Assembly (NCBI RefSeq): GCF_000484635.1
Contig: NZ_AXVM01000003.1
Location: forward strand, 62,001 to 126,000
Source: Comamonas badia DSM 17552
GTDB lineage: Bacteria; Pseudomonadota; Gammaproteobacteria; Burkholderiales; Burkholderiaceae_C
Reading direction: 5' to 3'
Length of the DNA: 64,000 nt
Below the pieces are notes generated by a model, which saw only the letters and a program-made list of their open reading frames with translations, did no database searches and was not told the DNA's origin. Positions 8,736 to 16,167 of this stretch are shown here, one piece after another (within the stretch, counting starts at the first letter, position 1; every line of letters starts with the position of its first letter). Position numbers and translations under genes: made by a program.

Positions 8736-8765
8736 CAGCGTCGGTAACACGAGAGAAGCCCCACC

Positions 8766-9842
8766 ATGTTCTACCGCGAAAACGGCCAGTTCAAGACCAG
8801 CTACCAGGCTGACCAGCAGATATTCCCGATCACGCAGGACCGCATCGCGGTATTTGCCATCATCGCGTTCGCCTTCATCGGCGTGCCGCTGCTGGCCAGC
8901 GAATACCTGTTCAACGCGATCCTGATCCCCTTCCTCGTGATGGCGCTCGCTGCCCTTGGCCTGAACCTGCTCTCGGGCTACTGCGGCCAGATTTCACTGG
9001 GGGGCGCGGCCTTCATGGCCGTCGGCGCCTACGGCGCGTACAACTTCATCATGCGCGTGCCGGGCATGCCGCTGCCGCTCGCACTGCTGCTGGGGGGCGT
9101 CTGCGCAACCGTTTTTGGCGTGCTCTTCGGCCTGCCCAGCCTGCGCGTGCGCGGGCTGTACCTGGCCGTGGCCACGCTGGCGGCTCAGTTCTTTGCCGAC
9201 TGGGCGTTTCTGCGCATCAAATGGTTCACGCTGGACAACGCCTCCGGCTCGGCCGCCGTGCCGGGGCTCACGCTCTTGGGCATGAACATCCAGGGCGACG
9301 TGAGCCGCTACCTGTTCTGCCTGACGGTGCTGACCGTGCTGGCGCTGCTGTCCAAGAACCTGGTGCGCAGCGCCATCGGGCGCGAGTGGATGGCGATGCG
9401 CGACATGGACGTGGCCGCCGCGGTGATCGGCATCCGCCCGATGTACGCCAAGCTCAGCGCGTTCGCGGTGAGCAGCTTCGTGCTGGGCATCGCGGGCGGG
9501 CTCTGGGCCTTCTTTTACCTCGGCGCCTGGGAGCCGGCGGCGTTCTCGCTCGACCTCTCCCTCAAGCTGCTGTTCATGGTCATCATCGGCGGGCTGGGCT
9601 CCATCATGGGCAGCTTCTTCGGCGCCGCTTTCATCGTCGTGCTGCCGATTGCGCTCAACCAGTTTCTGCCCTGGGTGGCCAGCCTGTTCGGCTTCATGAT
9701 CACCACCACCGCCGCCTCGCACGCCGAGCTGATGATTTTCGGCGTGCTGATCTGCTGGTTCCTCATCGTCGAGCCGCATGGCCTGGCCAAGCTCTGGTCC
9801 ACCGGCAAGCAAAAAATGCGCGTCTGGCCCTTCCCGCACTGA
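8766..9842 (+). CDS. livM: LivM-type ABC transporter permease
   Basis: 358 residues, second permease of the importer. After a ~30-residue cytoplasmic N-terminus there are about nine hydrophobic segments. Family signatures: GLNLLSGYCGQISLGGAAF near residue 70 and IIGGLGSIMGSFFGAAF near residue 277. Upstream is GAGAGAAGCCCCACC before the ATG. It is separated from livH by the nested palindrome, so the livGH and livMKF parts may differ in transcript stability. Confidence 0.92.
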   Translation: MFYRENGQFKTSYQADQQIFPITQDRIAVFAIIAFAFIGVPLLASEYLFNAILIPFLVMALAALGLNLLSGYCGQISLGGAAFMAVGAYGAYNFIMRVPGMPLPLALLLGGVCATVFGVLFGLPSLRVRGLYLAVATLAAQFFADWAFLRIKWFTLDNASGSAAVPGLTLLGMNIQGDVSRYLFCLTVLTVLALLSKNLVRSAIGREWMAMRDMDVAAAVIGIRPMYAKLSAFAVSSFVLGIAGGLWAFFYLGAWEPAAFSLDLSLKLLFMVIIGGLGSIMGSFFGAAFIVVLPIALNQFLPWVASLFGFMITTTAASHAELMIFGVLICWFLIVEPHGLAKLWSTGKQKMRVWPFPH

Positions 9843-9912
9843 CCTTTCCCAGCCCAATCCTTTCACGGCCCGATGCTTTTCCCCTTCCTTCCAACCACCT
9901 AAAGGAGACACC

Positions 9913-11238
9913 ATGAAGCAATGGAAGATCGCAGCGGTTGCAGCCGCCACCCTGTTCACCGCGCTGGGCGCCACCAGCGTGAGCGCCGCCGAGCAGTACA
10001 TGCCCGTGCTGTCGTACCGCACCGGCCCCTATGCCCCCAACGGCGTGCCGATCGCCGACGGCATCGTGGACTACATGAAGCTCGTCAACGAGCGCGGCGG
10101 CATCAATGGCGTCAAGCTCCTGATCGAAGAGTGTGAAACCGCCTACGACACGGCGCGCAGCGTCGAGTGCTACGAGCGCACCAAGGCCAAGAACGGCGGC
10201 GCGGTCGCCATCCAGCCCTGGTCCACGGGCGCCACCTTCGCGCTGACCGAAAAGGCACCGCTGGACAAGATTTCACTCGTCACGCTGGGCTATGGCCGCA
10301 GCGAAAGCGCCGACGGCTCGGTCTTCAAGTGGAACTTCCCGCTGGCGGGCAACTACTGGGTCGGCGCGGACGTCATCATCCAGGCCATCGGCAAGCGCGA
10401 GGGCGGCCTTGAGAAGCTCAAGGGCAAGAAGATCGCGCTGATCTACCACGACAGCCCCTACGGCAAGGAATCCATCCCCATGGTGCAGGAGCGCGCCAAG
10501 CAGCTGGGCTTTTCCGTCATGGAATTGCCCGTCGCCCACCCCGGCGTGGAGCAGAAGGCCACCTGGCTGCAGATCCGCAAGGAGCGCCCCGACTACGTGA
10601 TCATGTGGGGCTTTGGCGTGATGAACTCCACCGCCCTGAAGGAAGCGCAGGCCACGGGCTATCCGCGCGACAAGATGTACGGCAGCTGGTGGGCCGGCGC
10701 CGAGCCGGACGCGCGCGACGCCGGCGAATCCGCCAAGGGCTACAACGCCGTGGCGCTGCAGAACAGCACCGACAAGAATGCCGCCGTCGTCAAGGAAGCG
10801 CTGGAGAAGCTCTACGCCAAGGGCAAGGGCACGGCATCCAGCAAGGATGAAGTGGGCGAGGTGCTCTGGCTGCGCGGCGCGATGAGTTCGATGGTCGTGG
10901 TCGAAGGCATCCGCCGGGCGCAGGAACGCTTCGGCAAGGGCAAGGTCATGAACGGCGAGCAGGTGCGCTGGGGCCTGGAAAACCTGAACCTGACGGCCGA
11001 GCGCATCAAGGAGATCGGCTTTGACAACGTGATCCGGCCGCTGGCCACCAACTGCCAGGACCACATGGGCTCGTACTGGGCGCGTATCGAGACCTGGGAC
11101 GGCAAGCAGTGGAAGATCTCCAGCGACTGGATGCAGGGCGATGAGCAGATCATCAAGCCGATGATCAAGGCCGCCGCCGCCAAGTACGCGCAGCAGCAGA
11201 AGATCACCCCGCGCACGGGCGCGGACTGCGATTCCTGA
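9913..11238 (+). CDS. livK: Periplasmic substrate-binding protein of the liv-type importer
   Basis: 441 residues including a Sec signal peptide (MKQWKIAAVAAATLFTALG, cleavage probably after VSAA near residue 25). The start is set by AGGAGACACC just upstream. Type I periplasmic binding fold as in LivJ/LivK and aromatic-acid binding proteins. Mature start EQYMPVLSYRTGPYAPNG. Ligand cannot be read; flanking CoA ligases argue for an organic or aromatic acid rather than an amino acid. It is followed by two hairpins, as often found after abundantly translated binding-protein genes. Confidence 0.9.
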   Translation: MKQWKIAAVAAATLFTALGATSVSAAEQYMPVLSYRTGPYAPNGVPIADGIVDYMKLVNERGGINGVKLLIEECETAYDTARSVECYERTKAKNGGAVAIQPWSTGATFALTEKAPLDKISLVTLGYGRSESADGSVFKWNFPLAGNYWVGADVIIQAIGKREGGLEKLKGKKIALIYHDSPYGKESIPMVQERAKQLGFSVMELPVAHPGVEQKATWLQIRKERPDYVIMWGFGVMNSTALKEAQATGYPRDKMYGSWWAGAEPDARDAGESAKGYNAVALQNSTDKNAAVVKEALEKLYAKGKGTASSKDEVGEVLWLRGAMSSMVVVEGIRRAQERFGKGKVMNGEQVRWGLENLNLTAERIKEIGFDNVIRPLATNCQDHMGSYWARIETWDGKQWKISSDWMQGDEQIIKPMIKAAAAKYAQQQKITPRTGADCDS

Positions 11239-11253
11239 TCGCATCACAGCACT

Positions 11254-11304
11254 GGGCGGCTCCTGCGGGAGCCGCCCATCGCCAGGGCGGCGCGCTGCCC
11301 TGGC
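11254..11304 (+). terminator. Tandem stem-loops between livK and livF
   Basis: Hairpin 1: GGGCGGCTCC (11254-11263) with GGAGCCGCCC (11268-11277), loop TGCG. Hairpin 2: GCCAGGGC (11281-11288) with GCCCTGGC (11297-11304). Neither has a U-tract. They are more likely mRNA-stabilising or partial-termination elements that keep livK expression above livF than a full terminator. Confidence 0.6.
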
Positions 11305-11325
11305 GTGGTGTTACCGGATATCGCC

Positions 11326-12135
11326 ATGGACACAGCAAAAACCCTCATCAACGTCAACGGCATCGAGGTCATCTACAACCACGTGATCCTCGTGCTCAAG
11401 GGCGTCTCGCTCAGCGTGCCCGAGAGCGGCATCGTCGCCATCCTGGGCGGCAATGGCGCGGGCAAGACGACGACGCTGCGCGCCATCTCCAATCTGCTCA
11501 AGGGCGAGCGCGGCGAGGTCACCAAGGGCACGATAGAACTGCGCGGCGAGCGCATCGAAAACCTGACACCCTCCGATCTGGTCAGGCGCGGTGTGATCCA
11601 GGTGATGGAAGGGCGCCATTGCTTTGCCCACCTCACCATCGAAGAGAACCTGCTGACGGGCGCCTACACCGTGCAGAGCCGCGGCGAGATCGAGGCCAAT
11701 CTGCAGAAGGTCTACGCCTATTTCCCGCGCCTGAAAGACCGCTGCAAAAGCCAGGCCGCCTATACCTCGGGCGGCGAGCAGCAGATGTGCGCCATCGGCC
11801 GTGCACTGATGAGCAGCCCCAGCGTGGTGCTGCTCGATGAGCCCTCCATGGGCCTGGCGCCGCAGATCGTGGAAGAGGTGTTCAACATCGTCAAGGACCT
11901 GAACACGCGGGAGAAAACCACCTTCCTGCTGGCCGAGCAGAACACCAACATGGCGCTGCGATACGCCGACTACGGCTACATCATGGAAAGCGGGCGCGTC
12001 GTGATGGACGGCACGGCACAGTACCTGGCCAGCAACGAGGATGTGAAAGAGTTCTATCTGGGCGTGGGCGGCGCCCAGCGCAAGAGCTTTCGCGACGTCA
12101 AGAGCTACAAACGCCGCAAGCGCTGGCTTGCTTGA
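11326..12135 (+). CDS. livF: LivF-type ABC transporter ATPase
   Basis: 269 residues from ATG 11326 (MDTAKTLINVNGIEVIYNH); a GTG at 11305 lies inside the second hairpin and is less likely. Walker A is GGNGAGKTT near residue 43, signature YTSGGEQQMCAIGRAL near residue 145, Walker B VVLLDEPSMGLAP, and LLAEQN replaces the usual H-loop histidine, as normal for LivF. C-terminal ~25 residues are strongly basic. Fifth importer gene of the operon. Confidence 0.92.
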   Translation: MDTAKTLINVNGIEVIYNHVILVLKGVSLSVPESGIVAILGGNGAGKTTTLRAISNLLKGERGEVTKGTIELRGERIENLTPSDLVRRGVIQVMEGRHCFAHLTIEENLLTGAYTVQSRGEIEANLQKVYAYFPRLKDRCKSQAAYTSGGEQQMCAIGRALMSSPSVVLLDEPSMGLAPQIVEEVFNIVKDLNTREKTTFLLAEQNTNMALRYADYGYIMESGRVVMDGTAQYLASNEDVKEFYLGVGGAQRKSFRDVKSYKRRKRWLA

Positions 12136-12192
12136 CATAATGATAGCTATCTGTGCTTAACCCATAAGGGTTTGAGCCCTATTTGACCAAAA
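12136..12192 (+). repeat. ATAGCT-type interspersed repeat, copy C
   Basis: ATAGCT at 12143-12148, then TGTGCTTAACCCATAAGGGTTTGAGCCC and ATTTGACC. It fills the gap between livF and the PaaK-like gene. The hairpin is degenerate compared with copy D. Confidence 0.5.
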
Positions 12193-12214
12193 TCCGCACC
12201 TGAAAGACCAGCGC

Positions 12215-13468
12215 ATGACCGAGTTTTACGACGCGCTCGAAACCCGCTCTCCCGACGAACGCGAAGCCGCCCACATGGCCGCGCTGGCCGCTCAGGTGGC
12301 GCACGCGCAGCAGCACTCGGCGGCCTTCGCCGAAATTTTGAAAGGCGTGAACGCCCGCGCCATCACCAGCCGCGCTGCGCTTGCACAACTGCCCGTCACG
12401 CGCAAATCCAGCCTGCACGAACGCCAGGCCCAGGGGCGCAGGGGCGGCGCCGGCCCCTTCGGCGGTTTTGCCGTCCACGGCTGGGGCGCGCAGATGCCGC
12501 GCGTCTTCGCCAGCCCCGGGCCGATCTACGAGCCCGAGGGCGCTCGGCAGGATTACTGGCGCATGGCGCGCGCCCTCTTTGCCGCCGGCTTTCGCCGCGG
12601 CGAGCTCATCCACAACTGCTTTTCCTACCATTTCGTGCCCGCCGGCTCGATGATGGAAACCGCCGCCCATGCGCTGGGCTGCACGGTGTTTCCAGGCGGC
12701 ACCGGGCAGACCGAGCAGCAGGTGCAGGCGATTGCGGACCTCCAGCCCGCCGGCTACATCGGCACGCCAAGCTTTCTCAAGATCATCCTGGAAAAGGCCG
12801 CGGAGATGGGCGTGCCGCTCGCCGGCTTCGGCAAGGCGCTGGTCTCGGCCGAGGCCTTCCCGCCCTCGCTGCGCGACTGGCTGGCCGAGCGCGGCATGCA
12901 GGGCTACCAGAGCTACGGCACCGCCGACCTGGGCCTGATCGCGTACGAGACCGAGGCGCGCGAAGGTCTGGTGCTCGATGAAGGCGTGATCGTCGAGATC
13001 GTGCGTCCCGGCACCGGCGACCCGGTATCCGAAGGCGAGGTGGGCGAGCTCGTCATCACCACGCTCAACCCCGACTACCCGCTGATCCGCTTCGCCACCG
13101 GCGATCTCTCGGCCGTGCTGCCCGGCCCCTGCCCCACGGGCCGCACCGCCACCCGCATCAAGGGATGGATGGGGCGCGCCGACCAGACCACCAAGATCCG
13201 CGGCATGTTCGTGCACCCCGAGCAGGTGGCCGAGGTGGCCAAGCGCTTTCCGCAGGTGCTCAAGGCGCGGCTCGTGGTCAGCGGCGAGACCGGCAACGAC
13301 ACGATGACCTTGCAGGTGGAAACGCGCGAGACCGCGGCAGGCCTGGCGGAGCAGCTGGCCAGCACGCTGCGCGAGGTGACCAAGCTGCGCGGCGAGGTAG
13401 CCATGGTGGCGCCGGGGAGCCTGGCCAACGACGGCAAGGTGATCGAGGATGCGCGCAGCTACAAGTGA
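12215..13468 (+). CDS. Phenylacetate-CoA ligase-like (PaaK-family) AMP-forming ligase
   Basis: 417 residues. PaaK-type adenylate-forming fold: GGTGQTEQQVQAI near residue 163 (compare SGGQTEKQVQLI in the true PaaK at 58373), YQSYGTADLGLIAYE near residue 230, GEVGELVITTLN near residue 273, IKGWMGRADQTTKIRGMFVHPEQV near residue 312. It lacks the clear SSGTTGKP P-loop of PaaK; the equivalent region reads FGGFAVHGWGAQ, so the nucleotide loop is atypical and activity is uncertain. Last gene of the importer operon, 79 bases after livF. Probably a CoA ligase for the imported acid. Confidence 0.8.
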   Translation: MTEFYDALETRSPDEREAAHMAALAAQVAHAQQHSAAFAEILKGVNARAITSRAALAQLPVTRKSSLHERQAQGRRGGAGPFGGFAVHGWGAQMPRVFASPGPIYEPEGARQDYWRMARALFAAGFRRGELIHNCFSYHFVPAGSMMETAAHALGCTVFPGGTGQTEQQVQAIADLQPAGYIGTPSFLKIILEKAAEMGVPLAGFGKALVSAEAFPPSLRDWLAERGMQGYQSYGTADLGLIAYETEAREGLVLDEGVIVEIVRPGTGDPVSEGEVGELVITTLNPDYPLIRFATGDLSAVLPGPCPTGRTATRIKGWMGRADQTTKIRGMFVHPEQVAEVAKRFPQVLKARLVVSGETGNDTMTLQVETRETAAGLAEQLASTLREVTKLRGEVAMVAPGSLANDGKVIEDARSYK

Positions 13469-13513
13469 TCCGTCGGTAGAATGGCGGGCTTTGCTCACTG
13501 AAACCTTTTAGCC

Positions 13514-14008
13514 ATGTCCACACAGAACGACGAACACCAAGGCTTTGTCCTGGCGCTGCTGGTTGCGCTGGTGCTGTTCGTACTCATCTTTGTCTTCTCG
13601 ATCGCCTTCACCCGCATCGACCACAAGACTGCGGCGCCTGCCGTGGCGGCGGCCCCCGTGGCCGCGGTGGTGGCGGGCGATGCCGCCCAGGTGGTGGTGC
13701 TCGATGGCATGGTGAAGTTCTACTTCGCCAGCGGCAAGGCCGATGTGGCCGACGGCGCTGGCCAGGCGCTGGCCGTGATCGTCGAAGGCGTGAAGGCGGG
13801 CAAAAAGGCCGTCATCAGCGGCTTTCACGACACCACCGGCAGCCAGCAGGTGAATGAAGAGCTGAGCAAGCAGCGCGCCATCGCCGTGCGCGATGCGCTG
13901 CTGGCGCTGGGCGTGCAGGAAGGCAGCGTGGAGCTGCGCAAGCCTGAAAACTCTGCCGTGCAAGGCAACCCGGCCGAGGCGCGGCGCGTGGAAGTCACGC
14001 TGCAATAA
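13514..14008 (+). CDS. OmpA-domain envelope protein with N-terminal membrane anchor
   Basis: 164 residues: short cytoplasmic N-terminus, one membrane helix (GFVLALLVALVLFVLIFVF, residues 10-28), an Ala/Val-rich linker, then an OmpA-like peptidoglycan-binding domain from residue ~60 (VKFYFASGKADV ... ISGFHDTTGSQQVNEELSKQRAIAVRDAL). The canonical D and R of the diaminopimelate-binding motif are represented by HDTTG and KQRA. It likely tethers the inner membrane to the wall. Own transcription unit, closed by a strong terminator. Confidence 0.82.
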   Translation: MSTQNDEHQGFVLALLVALVLFVLIFVFSIAFTRIDHKTAAPAVAAAPVAAVVAGDAAQVVVLDGMVKFYFASGKADVADGAGQALAVIVEGVKAGKKAVISGFHDTTGSQQVNEELSKQRAIAVRDALLALGVQEGSVELRKPENSAVQGNPAEARRVEVTLQ

Positions 14009-14027
14009 ATAATCGCAGCTTCCGACG

Positions 14028-14062
14028 AACAACGGCAGCCACTGGCTGCCGTTGTTGTTTCA
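14028..14062 (+). terminator. Intrinsic terminator after the OmpA-domain gene
   Basis: A perfect 13-bp stem, AACAACGGCAGCC (14028-14040) with GGCTGCCGTTGTT (14044-14056), loop ACT, followed by GTTTC. The A-rich side also allows some leftward function for the convergent nitroreductase operon. Confidence 0.85.
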
Positions 14063-14164
14063 TTCCAATTCCAGATCGTTCGAGTACGCGAAGGCGAAGC
14101 GAAGACAGTGCTGCAGCACGGCAAGGCGAACCAACGCAGTTATACGTTTGAAGGCGAAGTCGTA

Positions 14165-14836
14165 TCAGACGGGCCAGCCGCGCAGCTCGCCCCACTCCTG
14201 CCACGGCGCGCGCGGCGTGCGCAAGCGGTTGATGGGCGCCGCCGTATCCTCATGGCCCAGCGCCACGCCACAGGCAATCTCATAGGGTTCGGGCAGCCCC
14301 AGCACCGGCGCCAGGGCGCTGCGGTAGCGCCGCCAGAAGCCCTGTGGGCAGCTGGCCAGCCCCTGCTCCACCGCCAGCAGCATGAGCGACTGCAGGTAGA
14401 CGCCGAGATCGGCCCACTGCGGCAGCCCCATGCGCCGGTCCATGCAGATCAGCACGCCCACCGGCGCGCCAAAGAAAGCCGCGTTGCGCGCAAACCAAGC
14501 CAGGCGCCCCGCCTTGTCCTCGCGCGCCAGGCCCATCGTGGCATACATGTCCTCGCCGTTGGCGAAGCGGCGCGTGCGGTAGGGCTCCCACAGGCTGGCG
14601 GGATAGTGCCCGCCGTCCTCGCCTTCGGCCTGCGCCGCGGTGGCGATCACCTGTGCCAGCGGCTCGCCCGTGAGAGCGACCACGCGCCAGGGCTGTACAT
14701 TGCCGCCCGAGGCCGCGCGTGCCGCCTGCTGCAACAGGTTCTGCACCAGAATGGCCGGCAAGGGTGTGGGCAAAAAGGCTCGTACCGAGCGCCGGGCCTG
14801 CAAAGCCTGCTCTACATTCATGGTGGACCCGTTCAT
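14165..14836 (-). CDS. Nitroreductase-family flavoprotein
   Basis: 223 residues. FMN-dependent nitroreductase fold: RRSVRAFLP near residue 14, ASGGNVQPWRVVAL near residue 41, GVLICMDRRMGLPQWADLGVYLQSL near residue 130, CGVALGHED near residue 196. The start ATG overlaps the citE stop as TGATG, so translation is coupled. Members reduce quinones, nitro groups or enoyl-type substrates with NAD(P)H; why one closes a leucine-type acyl-CoA operon is unclear. Family is sure, substrate is not. Confidence 0.88.
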   Translation of the reverse strand: MNGSTMNVEQALQARRSVRAFLPTPLPAILVQNLLQQAARAASGGNVQPWRVVALTGEPLAQVIATAAQAEGEDGGHYPASLWEPYRTRRFANGEDMYATMGLAREDKAGRLAWFARNAAFFGAPVGVLICMDRRMGLPQWADLGVYLQSLMLLAVEQGLASCPQGFWRRYRSALAPVLGLPEPYEIACGVALGHEDTAAPINRLRTPRAPWQEWGELRGWPV

Positions 14837-15693
14837 CAGCCGCGCTCCAGCACGCGCTGTGCGAGGCGCAGGTGCGGCCTGTCTATCATCTGCCCATCGA
14901 GCTGCAAGGCCCCTGCGGACGGCTGGGCCGCAAACGCATCCACCACCTTCTGCGCCCAGACGCGCTCCTCCCGAGTCCAGGTAAAGGCTGCGTTGATAGG
15001 CGCGATCTGGCTCGGGTGGATCGCCATCTTGGCGACGTAGCCGTCGCGCCGCGCCTCCCGCGCCTCCTGCCCTACGGCGTCCTCCGCATTGATCGCCACG
15101 CTCACGGTATCCACCGCCCGCACGCCTGCCGCTGCGGCAGCGTACAGACACATGGCGCGCGCCAGGCGATAGGGCTCGGTCAGCTGGCCGTCTGCCCGGT
15201 TGGTCTGCGCACCAATGTCCGCCGCCAGATCTTCCGCACCCCAGGTGATGCCCCACAGCCGCTCGCTCACACCCGCAAGCTCGCCCATGCGGAACATCGC
15301 CGCACCGGTTTCGGAGGCAATCGCCAGCACCCGAATGCTGCCGGGCTCGATACCGAAAGCCACCTCCAGCGCATCGAGCTGATGGCACAGCGGCGCCAGC
15401 GATTCACGCCCTTCGCACTTGGGCAAGACGATGCCGAAGGGCCGGCCCGGCACCACGGCGGCCAGGTCCTGCAGCAGCAGGCCGGTGGTGGCGGGGTTCA
15501 CGCGCACCCAGATCTGCTGGTGCGCCGGCTGGGCGGTCAGCATCCGCGCCACCTGCTGGCGCGCCTCCTGCTTGGCGGCGGGGGGCACGGAATCTTCCAG
15601 ATCGAGGATCAGCGCGCCCGCCTGGCTCTGCTGCGCCTTGAGGTAGCGGTCCGGCCGGTTGCCCGGCACGAAAAGCATGCAGGCGGCGCTCAT
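14836..15693 (-). CDS. CitE-like CoA-ester lyase (HpcH/HpaI aldolase family)
   Basis: 285 residues, TIM-barrel lyase that splits a beta-hydroxyacyl-CoA. Seen: MLFVPGNRPDRYLKA start, LILDLEDSVPPAAK near residue 29, VRVNP near residue 62, LPKCEG near residue 87, and the Mg site region ETGAAMF ... WGAEDLAADIG near residues 124-155. Stand-alone CitE proteins act as citramalyl-CoA, malyl-CoA or (R)-HMG-CoA lyases. Beside a biotin carboxylase, MaoC and acyl-CoA dehydrogenase, the M. tuberculosis-type role (cleaving (R)-HMG-CoA in leucine breakdown) is the best inference. Overlaps maoC by ATGA. Confidence 0.87.
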   Translation of the reverse strand: MSAACMLFVPGNRPDRYLKAQQSQAGALILDLEDSVPPAAKQEARQQVARMLTAQPAHQQIWVRVNPATTGLLLQDLAAVVPGRPFGIVLPKCEGRESLAPLCHQLDALEVAFGIEPGSIRVLAIASETGAAMFRMGELAGVSERLWGITWGAEDLAADIGAQTNRADGQLTEPYRLARAMCLYAAAAAGVRAVDTVSVAINAEDAVGQEAREARRDGYVAKMAIHPSQIAPINAAFTWTREERVWAQKVVDAFAAQPSAGALQLDGQMIDRPHLRLAQRVLERG

Positions 15694-16154
15694 GCGGCAC
15701 CTGCGCCGGGGCGTTTGTGCATCAGCGCCGCGCGCCTGCAGCGGCAGACCACCGCGCCGTCCTGGTTCAGGCCCACATGCTCGAATTCGATGATGCCCGC
15801 CATCGGGCGCGATCGGCTCTCGCGCTTGGAAAGCACCGTGGTCTGCACATGGACGGTGTCGCCATGAAACACCGGCGCGGGAAAGCGGATGTCGCTCATG
15901 CCGAGGTTGGCCACCGTGGTGCGAAACGTGGTGTCGTTGACCGACATGCCGATCACCAGCCCGAGCGTGAACAGGCTGTTGACCAAGGGCCTGCCGAATT
16001 CCGTCTGCGCCGAAAAGTGGCGATCGATGTGCAGCGGCTGCACATTCATCGTGAGCGTGGAAAACAGCACGTTGTCCATCTCGGTGACGGTGCGCGTCCA
16101 GGCATGGTCAAAGCGATGGCCCACCTCGAATTCCTCGAAATACAAACCCGGCAT
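15690..16154 (-). CDS. MaoC-family enoyl-CoA hydratase
   Basis: 154 residues from MPGLYFEEFEVGHRFDH; an upstream extension in the frame is not family-like and was dropped. Single hotdog fold with the hydratase motif region NVQPLHIDRHFSAQTEFG (residues ~50-67) and VFHGDTVHV near residue 103. This subfamily includes itaconyl-CoA/mesaconyl-CoA-type hydratases that act with CitE lyases. Expected step here: hydration of 3-methylglutaconyl-CoA (or a related glutaconyl ester). 13 bases after the biotin subunit gene and 4-base overlap with citE. Confidence 0.85.
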   Translation of the reverse strand: MPGLYFEEFEVGHRFDHAWTRTVTEMDNVLFSTLTMNVQPLHIDRHFSAQTEFGRPLVNSLFTLGLVIGMSVNDTTFRTTVANLGMSDIRFPAPVFHGDTVHVQTTVLSKRESRSRPMAGIIEFEHVGLNQDGAVVCRCRRAALMHKRPGAGAA

Positions 16155-16167
16155 GTGTTTCCCCTTG

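Noticed and set aside
12215-13468. Naming the gene at 12215 paaK.
   Set aside because: A true paaK with full motifs lies in the paa cluster; this one lacks the SSGTTGKP loop and is linked to the importer operon.
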